Assembly (NCBI GenBank): GCA_007130265.1
Contig: SLST01000004.1
Span: forward strand, 1 to 7,717
Reading direction: 5' to 3'
Source: Spirochaetales bacterium
Lineage (GTDB): Bacteria; Spirochaetota; Spirochaetia; DSM-27196; SLST01
Length of the DNA stretch: 7,717 nucleotides
Shown: piece by piece, positions 1 through 5,302 of the stretch
Layout of the letters: each line of letters opens with the position of its first letter
How positions within the stretch are numbered: position 1 is the first letter of the stretch
Notes under the pieces: model-generated
Told to the model about the DNA's origin: nothing
Database searches by the model: none
Seen by the model: only the letters and a program-made list of their open reading frames with translations
Translations under genes and position numbers: made by a program

Positions 1-244
1 AGGAATGGGAGCCCGTATCGTGCTGTGTGACCCGCACCGGGCAGTAGTCAGTGGTCCCTCCCGGCTTTCCGGCAGCGAGATGACGTCTCCAGACGTGCGT
101 GCGGGCATGGCCATGGTGATCGCGGCGATCTGCGCAGAGGGCACGAGCGTCATCCATAACGTGTACCAGATCGAGCGCGGGTACGAGGATCTCGTAGGCC
201 GCCTGCGAAACCTCGGCGCGCAGATCTCCGGCACTCAGGAGTAG
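1..244 (+). CDS. murA: UDP-N-acetylglucosamine 1-carboxyvinyltransferase, C-terminal part
   Basis: This is the last 80 codons of MurA, the cytoplasmic enzyme that transfers enolpyruvate from PEP to UDP-GlcNAc in the first committed step of peptidoglycan synthesis. The frame is open to the left edge (the first whole codon is at 2-4), so the start and the catalytic cysteine lie outside the window. An ATG at 5 is internal. Diagnostic stretches are DPHR near the edge, SPDVRAGMAMVIAAICAEG, then IHNVYQIERGYEDL; the Arg of ERGYE corresponds to active-site Arg397 of the E. coli enzyme. The end (LGAQISGTQE) has the usual MurA length after this motif, so the gene is intact here. Its last 10 bases overlap the 3' end of the converging DjlA-like gene. 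Family assignment is firm. Confidence 0.96.
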   Translation, partial: GMGARIVLCDPHRAVVSGPSRLSGSEMTSPDVRAGMAMVIAAICAEGTSVIHNVYQIERGYEDLVGRLRNLGAQISGTQE

Positions 245-978
245 CCGCGGATCTTCTCGTACGCCGCCTGGACCTGCTTGAACGCCTCCTCGGTCGCCTC
301 GCGCTGGTCATCGCTCAGGGAACCGGCCGTGTCCGGATGGAACTGGGCGGCTAGTCGTCGGTACGCCGATTTCACCAGCTCCGGGCCGGCATCGCGCGGC
401 ACACCCAGCACGCGACACGCCTGCGGATCGAGCAGCCGCTCGACAATGAATGCCTGCCCGATGAACGGTCCGCAGACCTCCACCCGGCGCGCGAGCTCGC
501 CGATCCGTTCACGCGGTAGGGACGCTGCCCCGTCGTGGATCACCGCTTCCCACACGGCTGCGAACAGCCGCTCCCGCTCGTCCAGTGTAGTATGCGTCCG
601 TACCAGCGCGGAAAACGGCTCGGGACCTACCCACTCGCGCGTCGCCGCCGCGACGATCATCCTCTCAACCTGTCGACGCGACCGACGGTCGGGGAAGTAC
701 GGCCGGCACCGCTCAACGAGCACCCCGAGCGGCTGAGGTGCCGGCTGCTCGTGTCGACCGCTCACATGACCGTAGAGCGCGCCTGAGAGCACGACGAAAC
801 GGGGAAGCCAGGGTGGCACCGGCCGACCTTCCAGGAAACGGAGAGCCGCCTCGGTGACGCGGCGTTCGACGAGTACGAGATCGCACAGGACACCGAGCAG
901 CAGCCCGAAAAGGGCACCGAGCACGCCGCCAAGGGCTCCAACGGCTACCCCGGCGATCGTGCCCCAGTAGCTCCTCAT
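235..978 (-). CDS. Membrane-anchored TerB/J-domain protein (DjlA-like DnaK co-chaperone)
   Basis: The 247-residue protein has one N-terminal membrane segment (about residues 8-33, rich in glycine spacings such as GALGGVLGALFG), a helical acidic/basic middle (about 57-175) that fits a TerB-like domain, and a C-terminal J domain (about 185-245) with the invariant HPD at 214-216, preceded by a basic helix (KSAYRRLAAQF). This order (membrane anchor, TerB, J) is that of DjlA, an inner-membrane co-chaperone whose J domain stimulates DnaK ATPase in the cytoplasm. The start ATG (978-976) overlaps the stop of the upstream membrane protein by four bases (ATGA), and a G-rich Shine-Dalgarno stretch (GGGGGCG) precedes it. 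It is the last gene of a three-gene operon and converges on murA with a 10-base overlap. The J domain is certain; the TerB assignment and orthology to DjlA rest on architecture. Confidence 0.87.
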   Translation of the reverse strand: MRSYWGTIAGVAVGALGGVLGALFGLLLGVLCDLVLVERRVTEAALRFLEGRPVPPWLPRFVVLSGALYGHVSGRHEQPAPQPLGVLVERCRPYFPDRRSRRQVERMIVAAATREWVGPEPFSALVRTHTTLDERERLFAAVWEAVIHDGAASLPRERIGELARRVEVCGPFIGQAFIVERLLDPQACRVLGVPRDAGPELVKSAYRRLAAQFHPDTAGSLSDDQREATEEAFKQVQAAYEKIRGYS

Positions 979-2672
979 TCACGCGCCCCCAGGGCCAGAT
1001 ACGTGAGCGATGCGAAAAGCAGAACGGCCTGCAGGACGATCATGAGCACAAGAGCGCCGCCAAAGCCGACGGCCAGGAGGAACGCCGCGAGCACGATGCG
1101 CTGGACGTAGACGAGGCCAAGGGCGACAGGAACGAGAAGGAACGGGATGAGCGCGACGAGAACGAGCGTCGGCGGCGGCGGCAGGTGGAGGTAGCGGCTG
1201 CGGTACCGCCAGCCGAACCCCATGAGCGCAAGAGAGAGCACAAGAAAAGAAAACGGCACAACGACACGTATCAGGAACTCGAGCTCGATCGGCTCGGATA
1301 CCATGCCGTACTCTCCGGCTGCGGTGATCGTGCGCGAAAGCGCCGCGATGTTCGCGGAATCGGGGCGCCGCGACACATCCGCGAGCAGGACGAGTTCGTC
1401 GGCGGCGGGCCGGACGTCGAGGAGTCCGTCGGTGATCGCACCGGGTTCACCGGTCACGACGATCGGTCGGGTCACGCGCGGATTCGCGCCGCGATCGATG
1501 ACATTCAGGATGAAATGCCCTGCGGCGTGCTTTCCGTAGGGGCTCCAGGCGTGCCGAAGCGCCCTTCCGTCGCGGTCGACTTCGATCCATTCGATCTGCC
1601 GCGCGTAGAGCCCGGTGCCGACCACGACGATCTTGTCGATGGCGACGAGCTCGACGGACTGCTCGTCGACCCTGTTGACGAAGACAAGTCCCGGGGTGCC
1701 AGGCAGCCGAAGTGCGTCCTCCACCTCGTCGCGGAACACCGTGAGCGACGAGACGTGTTCTTCGGCCGCGCGAAGGTAGCGCACTACGTCGGGATCCCGG
1801 GGATGCTCCTCCGCGAGCGCCGCAAACTGGTAGTAGGCGTCGACGTAGTCCTGGCGGGTGAAGGCTTCCCTGGCTCGCTGCTTGCGCCAGAAGAGCCTCC
1901 CTGCGTCGCTTTCCCGCTCGTCAGGCGCGAGCGATGCGAGCAGTTCGAGCGACTGTGCACCGAGGCGTGCCGCTTCGTCGTTGTCGGGCTCGAGCGCCTG
2001 CGCCAGACTCGCCATGTAGTGCGCCGTGGAGTGATCGGATCGACCCATAGCGGCGACCGCGCGATCGACCAGCTCGGCGGCGGTCGCTCGCTCAGGGATT
2101 CGCAACTCCTGCGGCGCCTCTTCCTGCGCCTCGCCGGCAGGCTGCAGGCGTGCCTGTTCCCGGACCTCGATCAGCATCTCCTCGCCTTCCTCGCTGCCGA
2201 CGACGAGCGCGAGGTACTGGTTGAGCAGCTCCTCCGCTCGCCGGTAGTCTCGCTCCATACGTGCAGCCTCGGCGGAGTCGCGCAAACGCGAGGCGATGGT
2301 CGTGGTGAGCTCGAGCGACTCGACGCGTGCGACGACCCTCGGATAGCCGACGAGATACCCGACGGAGAACACCAGCGTGATGACGAGCAGTACCATGATC
2401 GAGCGCCCGAACTGCTCGAGGCTCGAACCGGACACCGATGCAGACGACATGGGGATGATCCAGGCGAACACGAGAAGGACCGCCCATCCCTGTACCGCAG
2501 GGGCAAGCCGGTAGAACTCCGCCCACGTTCTCGCGACGACCCAGTGCCACTGCAGCTCAGCGAGTACCGTTCTCGTTGAAAAGGAGAAGATCGATACCAG
2601 AAGGAGAAATCCGAACGCCGCTGCGTGACAGAGCACGGAGACAGGCAGGAGCTTCTTCCAGGAATCAGTCAT
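975..2672 (-). CDS. Membrane protein with 3+3 membrane segments and a TPR-like insert; possibly LptF/LptG-related
   Basis: I do not recognise this 565-residue protein by name. It has three N-terminal membrane segments (about residues 8-30, 59-80, 91-110), a helical region with TPR-like units (about 130-310, for example ARMERDYRRAEELLNQYLAL and REAFTRQDYVDAYYQFAALA), a beta-rich section (about 325-455), and C-terminal membrane segments (about 466-488, 501-523 and a long stretch 527-560). Three plus three segments around a soluble beta domain is the layout of LptF/LptG lipopolysaccharide-export permeases, and the run from about 430 (short helix, PIELEFLIRVVVPFSFLVL, then the fourth segment) resembles the LptF/G approach to its fourth segment. 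The TPR insert is not usual in that family, so this is inference. I chose the ATG at 2672: it gives an 8-base overlap with the upstream gene and follows GGAGG (2690-2686). An in-frame extension to 2735 would be arginine-rich and lie inside the neighbour. Confidence 0.85.
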   Translation of the reverse strand: MTDSWKKLLPVSVLCHAAAFGFLLLVSIFSFSTRTVLAELQWHWVVARTWAEFYRLAPAVQGWAVLLVFAWIIPMSSASVSGSSLEQFGRSIMVLLVITLVFSVGYLVGYPRVVARVESLELTTTIASRLRDSAEAARMERDYRRAEELLNQYLALVVGSEEGEEMLIEVREQARLQPAGEAQEEAPQELRIPERATAAELVDRAVAAMGRSDHSTAHYMASLAQALEPDNDEAARLGAQSLELLASLAPDERESDAGRLFWRKQRAREAFTRQDYVDAYYQFAALAEEHPRDPDVVRYLRAAEEHVSSLTVFRDEVEDALRLPGTPGLVFVNRVDEQSVELVAIDKIVVVGTGLYARQIEWIEVDRDGRALRHAWSPYGKHAAGHFILNVIDRGANPRVTRPIVVTGEPGAITDGLLDVRPAADELVLLADVSRRPDSANIAALSRTITAAGEYGMVSEPIELEFLIRVVVPFSFLVLSLALMGFGWRYRSRYLHLPPPPTLVLVALIPFLLVPVALGLVYVQRIVLAAFLLAVGFGGALVLMIVLQAVLLFASLTYLALGARE

Positions 2673-3621
2673 GGTGGATCTCTCGCCTCCACTCCGCAAA
2701 GGGCGGCAAGAAGACCAGGAGCGCAAGCAGACCAAGACCTGCCGCGGCGAGGATGATCGCCGATGCGACGGGCAGGACGGTGGAGTCGAAAGCAGCCACG
2801 AGGAACGGACGTAGCGAACCGGTGCGTGATGCGGGCACGATCCAGAGCGCGAACCGGATGCACGCGAGGGCCAGCGCGGCGTTGAACAGCGGCCAGCGAG
2901 TCAGACGAACAACGGTCCAGCAGCCCAGTACAAAAAAGGCAAGGGCGACGAGATTGAGTATCGTGGGCAAGGCATCGGGCTCATCGAGCGCCAGGAGATG
3001 GGCGACTTCAGCAACGTCGGCCCGGAGCCCCGCGGTCTGTGCCGGAGGCTGCACCATCGACGGATAGGAGTTGGCAAGTCGTTCCAGATCGATGGGGGAG
3101 CGGGGATCGCCGGGAATCTCGAGTTCTCCACCGGCCCGGTCAGCATGGCGCCCGACCCGAACCTGGAATGCAGGCTGCTCACGCTCGTCGTGGAGCACGA
3201 GCGGAACCGCATCGATGCCGATCCTCCCCAACGGGTAGAGGCGATAGGCGTCGACCCGCGCGATGCGCCCCGTCGGGAGCACAGGAGAGCCGGCGATCTC
3301 AGGCGGAACGAAGCTGAGCACGAAACCGCCTGCGATCAGCGTCAAGGTCCAGAGTGCGAAGAGCACGGGAATCGTGGGTCCGGAGACTCGATCGAGACGC
3401 GCGGCGGCAAACAGGCTCAACAAGCCCGACAGGAGTGCCGCCGGCACCCAGGCACGCGCGAGACCGGGGAGTAAGAGCGGCATGAGTGCCCCCAGATCGG
3501 CTGTCCGAACGGGGTCGAAACCGGTAACATACCCGCGTGCGGTGATGAGTGCACCCGCAACGATAACGATCGTGACAAACCAGATGAGGAATCGCACGAG
3601 TAGGCGGACCGTGGTTTTCAC
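2665..3621 (-). CDS. Hypothetical membrane protein with 3+3 membrane segments; partner of the next gene
   Basis: The 318-residue protein starts at a GTG (3621-3619) with MKTTVRLLVRFLIWF. It has membrane segments at about residues 11-28, 47-74, 82-104, 218-240, 244-264 and 283-307, separated in the middle by a soluble domain (about 106-215) that begins LPTGRIARVDAYRLYPLGR. The second segment (LLPGLARAWVPAALLSGLL, then AARLDR) is reminiscent of the second segment of LptF/LptG permeases, and the overall layout matches that family; direct homology is not shown. A longer reading from TTG at 3657 would place the promoter-like sequence inside the gene, so I prefer the GTG, which has no convincing Shine-Dalgarno sequence and sits only seven bases from a -10-like hexamer. 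The stop overlaps the start of the next gene by eight bases, implying translational coupling and perhaps a two-subunit membrane complex. Confidence 0.82.
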   Translation of the reverse strand: MKTTVRLLVRFLIWFVTIVIVAGALITARGYVTGFDPVRTADLGALMPLLLPGLARAWVPAALLSGLLSLFAAARLDRVSGPTIPVLFALWTLTLIAGGFVLSFVPPEIAGSPVLPTGRIARVDAYRLYPLGRIGIDAVPLVLHDEREQPAFQVRVGRHADRAGGELEIPGDPRSPIDLERLANSYPSMVQPPAQTAGLRADVAEVAHLLALDEPDALPTILNLVALAFFVLGCWTVVRLTRWPLFNAALALACIRFALWIVPASRTGSLRPFLVAAFDSTVLPVASAIILAAAGLGLLALLVFLPPFAEWRREIHHD

Positions 3622-3657
3622 CGGGCAGATCGTAGCACGAGCCCCGGTTGAATGCAA
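3622..3657 (-). promoter_or_regulatory. Candidate promoter of the membrane-protein/DjlA-like operon
   Basis: On the minus strand, TTGCAT (3657-3652) and TACGAT (3634-3629) are separated by exactly 17 bases, a good match to a housekeeping sigma promoter. The start codon GTG at 3621 begins seven bases after the -10, so the transcript would be leaderless or nearly so. An alternative reading is ECF-like: AACC, 16 bases, TCTG (ending 3626), which would put transcription start at or just inside the GTG and favour a later start such as the GTG at 3597. Neither has been tested. Confidence 0.45.
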
Positions 3658-3661
3658 TAAT
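3653..3661 (+). promoter_or_regulatory. Candidate extended -10 promoter of the sigma-factor operon
   Basis: TGCAATAAT carries the TG-n motif of an extended -10 followed by a hexamer matching TATAAT at five of six positions. There is no good -35 at 16-18 bases upstream, which extended -10 promoters can tolerate. Transcription would begin near 3668, about 20 bases before the sigma-factor GTG. The element physically overlaps the -35 of the divergent operon, so the two promoters could exclude each other. I saw no clear GAAC-type ECF -35 for autoregulation. Confidence 0.4.
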
Positions 3662-3688
3662 CGCCGGATCGGGTGAATAGGATGGCCG

Positions 3689-4255
3689 GTGTCGGGTATT
3701 AGAGAAGAGACCGAAGGGGCTTTGATCGACCGCGCAAGAGGAGGCGATCGAATCGCGTTCGGACTGCTCGTCGAGGCATACCTGCCGCGAATCTACCGGG
3801 TTGCCTACGGGATTGTACGCAACCGCGAGGACGCGGCGGACATCGCGCAGGACGCCTTCGTCCGCGCATACCGCGGTATCCGCGGTTTCGATCCGTCGCG
3901 CCCGGTGTTCCCGTGGCTTTACCAGATCACGCGGAACCTCGCGCTGAACAGGATCCAACGGGTGCGCAACCGGGAGGGTACGCTGGAGACCGACTCGCTC
4001 GTCGACAGGAACCGGGGACCCGAGGATGCCGCGGTCGCGGACGCCGAGCGGACGCGGGTGCGGCGTGCGGTAGCACAGCTGAATGCGCAGCACCGGACCG
4101 TGATCGAACTGAACCACTTCGACGAGTGTTCGTACCGGGAAATCGCGGAGATTCTCGGAATACCGATCGGTACGGTCATGTCGCGCCTCTACCATGCGAG
4201 GAGACAGTTGCGGTCGATTCTGGAAGAGGAGGAATGCGGTGAACCCGTACGATGA
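3689..4255 (+). CDS. RNA polymerase ECF sigma factor, RpoE-like
   Basis: The 188-residue protein is a complete group IV (ECF) sigma factor. Sigma-2 spans about residues 25-95, with the core-binding helix DIAQDAFVRAYRGI (51-64) and the promoter-melting/-10 recognition helix FPWLYQITRNLALNRIQ (74-90). An acidic, variable linker follows (about 96-120), and sigma-4 spans about 120-180 with the helix-turn-helix CSYREIAEILGIPIGTVMSRLYHARRQLR region (147-175) that reads the -35. The start is GTG at 3689, the only in-frame start after a stop at 3674-3676; AGGA (3679-3682) lies six bases upstream. An ATG at 3682 is out of frame and terminates after six codons. The gene overlaps its anti-sigma partner by 17 bases, the usual sign of translational coupling that keeps the two at matched levels. 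It likely directs an envelope-stress regulon; the target promoters are not evident. Confidence 0.96.
   Translation: MSGIREETEGALIDRARGGDRIAFGLLVEAYLPRIYRVAYGIVRNREDAADIAQDAFVRAYRGIRGFDPSRPVFPWLYQITRNLALNRIQRVRNREGTLETDSLVDRNRGPEDAAVADAERTRVRRAVAQLNAQHRTVIELNHFDECSYREIAEILGIPIGTVMSRLYHARRQLRSILEEEECGEPVR
4222..4232 (+). promoter_or_regulatory. Strong ribosome binding site that fixes the anti-sigma start
   Basis: A purine run ending in GAGGAGG (4226-4232) lies inside the sigma-factor gene, six bases before GTG at 4239. It decides the anti-sigma start in favour of this GTG over the ATG at 4194, which has no such site and would overlap sigma-4 coding by 62 bases, and over the out-of-frame ATG at 4234. 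Confidence 0.75.
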
Positions 4256-4703
4256 GAGCGCGGAAGACGTCCCGGTCGAGGACATCAGAATGAAGATCCA
4301 GCTGCTCGTGGACAACGAGCTTCCTGAATCAGAGATCGAGCGGGTACTGGAGGAAATCCAGGGCTCGTACGAGTACCGCGAGGAGTACGCTGAACTCCTC
4401 CGTCTCCGACGACGCCTCGCTGCGGGGCCCGTACCGCCGGTCTCGAGCGACTGGTTGACCAAGGCCCAGCGGCGGATCTCGCGGCGTCTGTCTCAGGGCA
4501 TCGGAACAACGCTCCTGATCGGCTCCTATGTCGCCCTCCTGGGGTATGCCCTCTTCACCTTCTTCAGCGACCCCGACGTCCCACGACCTGTCGCCATGCT
4601 CGTCGCACTCGGCGCGGCGGGGATCGTTGCATTGCTCGCCAACGCGATCGCGGATAGAGTGCGGGAAAGAAAGACGGATCGGTACCGGGAGATTACACGA
4701 TGA
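4239..4703 (+). CDS. Membrane-bound anti-sigma factor with zinc-less anti-sigma domain
   Basis: This 154-residue protein is placed as an anti-sigma factor by its 17-base overlap with the ECF sigma gene and by its architecture: a charged cytoplasmic N-terminal domain (1-85) followed by two hydrophobic segments (about 89-110, GTTLLIGSYVALLGYALFTF, and about 117-138, PVAMLVALGAAGIVALLANA) and a basic tail. Residues 20-55 (LLVDNELPESEIERVLEEI, then EYREEYAELLRLRRRLA) follow the pattern of the ZAS-type anti-sigma domain, where a DGEL-like turn leads to a helix and then H-x3-C-x2-C. Here the cysteine positions are Ser43 or Tyr44 and Tyr46, and the protein has no cysteine in this domain, so it cannot bind zinc there. 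It would hold the sigma factor at the membrane until a signal arrives. Both termini would be cytoplasmic if both hydrophobic stretches cross the membrane. Assignment is by context and pattern. Confidence 0.82.
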   Translation: MNPYDESAEDVPVEDIRMKIQLLVDNELPESEIERVLEEIQGSYEYREEYAELLRLRRRLAAGPVPPVSSDWLTKAQRRISRRLSQGIGTTLLIGSYVALLGYALFTFFSDPDVPRPVAMLVALGAAGIVALLANAIADRVRERKTDRYREITR

Positions 4704-5020
4704 TAGTAGCGACGAGCGAGTCGATCGCGGGCAAACGGGTTTCGGCTGTCCTCGGCCTGGTGCGAGGGAACACTATTCGCGCGAGGCACCTGGGCAAGGA
4801 CGTGGTTGCCGCGTTCAAGAACCTCGTCGGCGGCGAAATAACGGACTACACGAAGATGATGGCCGAGAGCCGCGAGCAGGCGATTGACCGGATGATTGAG
4901 GACGCGGAGTCGCTTGGAGCGGACGCAATCATCGCGGTTCGCTTCACGACCAGCTCGGTCATGCAGAGCGCCGCGGAGATCCTCGTCTACGGCACTGCGG
5001 TTCGCTGCGAAGACGAATAG
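4700..5020 (+). CDS. YbjQ/UPF0145 family protein
   Basis: The 106-residue protein matches the YbjQ/UPF0145 family along its full length: an N-terminal TSESIAGKRV strand, VLGLVRGNTIRARHLGKD, a helix with EITDYTKMMAESREQA, then ADAIIAVRFTTSSVM and a final strand ILVYGTAV. Family members form small ring-shaped oligomers; they have been called heavy-metal-binding, but their role is not established. No signal peptide or membrane segment is present, so it should be cytosolic. The ATG overlaps the anti-sigma stop as ATGA, and GGGAG (4687-4691) lies eight bases upstream, so it is translated with the sigma/anti-sigma pair. Its position suggests that it is made in response to, or modulates, the same stress; that is inference. 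Confidence 0.9.
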   Translation: MIVATSESIAGKRVSAVLGLVRGNTIRARHLGKDVVAAFKNLVGGEITDYTKMMAESREQAIDRMIEDAESLGADAIIAVRFTTSSVMQSAAEILVYGTAVRCEDE

Positions 5021-5026
5021 GTGCGG

Positions 5027-5035
5027 TTATCCACA
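5027..5035 (+). promoter_or_regulatory. DnaA box 1
   Basis: TTATCCACA is a perfect match to the DnaA-box consensus TTATNCACA. It begins six bases after the YbjQ stop codon. A looser copy, CTATCAACA (5038-5046, two mismatches), follows directly in the same orientation, so DnaA could bind this edge as a pair. Confidence 0.65.
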
Positions 5036-5262
5036 GCCTATCAACAGGTTCTGAGTCGGCCCGTCGACCGACGAAACGGCGCGATGCGACGCTCGAAGCA
5101 CCTCAAATACGTCCACTAGGTCGGCAAGATGGCCTATACTCTTTCACTGAAATGAGTTAGGCGAAAGTCAAGCGGATTCGCGCGTACCGAAGGGCTCAAT
5201 CGCCTCATCCTATCTTAAAACCTGTGTAGCTATTCGGTGAAAAAGGCCGAGTTTTGCACGGT

Positions 5263-5271
5263 TTATCCACA
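5263..5271 (+). promoter_or_regulatory. DnaA box 2
   Basis: A second perfect TTATCCACA in the same orientation, 236 bases from the first and 31 bases before the 3' end of the regulator gene. Both boxes are preceded by a short CGGTT or CGGTTT. Function as a DnaA site is inferred from the sequence only. Confidence 0.65.
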
Positions 5272-5302
5272 ACCTTGAGCGCGATGAGCATTGACGTGCC
5301 AA

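Larger units (their letters stand above)
5021..5302 (+). other. Gap between converging operons, AT-richer, with DnaA boxes
   Basis: This 282-base stretch is the only sizeable non-coding region. By hand count it is about 52% G+C, against over 60% in the flanking genes. Genes on both sides end here, so neither needs a promoter in it. It holds two perfect DnaA boxes near its two edges, a TATACT hexamer at 5135-5140 with a poor -35, a small palindrome (TTTCA-C-TGAAA, 5142-5152), an AT-rich run at 5211-5220 and two weak hairpins without convincing T tracts. I find no plausible open reading frame, tRNA or recognisable structured RNA. A short unannotated RNA cannot be excluded. Confidence 0.7.

Noticed and set aside
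1185..2579. A 464-codon open frame on the plus strand opposite the TPR-bearing membrane protein.
   Set aside because: It is rich in Arg, Asp and Glu with no domain pattern, while the minus-strand frame has clear membrane segments, TPR-like units and operon-style junctions. High G+C makes long antisense frames common.
3622..3657. TTG start at 3657 for the first membrane protein.
   Set aside because: It coincides with the -35 hexamer, and the 12 extra residues lie over the promoter; GTG at 3621 leads straight into a normal N-terminal membrane segment.
3299..4462. A 387-codon minus-strand open frame crossing the divergent promoter region and the sigma-factor gene.
   Set aside because: It begins with a run of Arg and Ser and is antisense to an unmistakable ECF sigma factor; no recognisable domain.
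5055..5072. Hairpin GTCGG/CCGAC after the YbjQ gene as a terminator.
   Set aside because: Five pairs only and no T tract on either side.
5150..5230. Possible tRNA in the gap.
   Set aside because: No T-loop GTTCGA pattern or acceptor pairing could be found.
5233..5255. Hairpin TTCGG/CCGAG followed by TTTT as a plus-strand terminator.
   Set aside because: Five pairs including one wobble, a nine-base loop and only four T; too weak to list as a feature, kept as a note under the gap.
5021..5302. Declaring the gap to be oriC.
   Set aside because: Only two perfect boxes, no dnaA, dnaN or rpmH nearby, and origins seldom lie between converging genes; reported as a finding instead.
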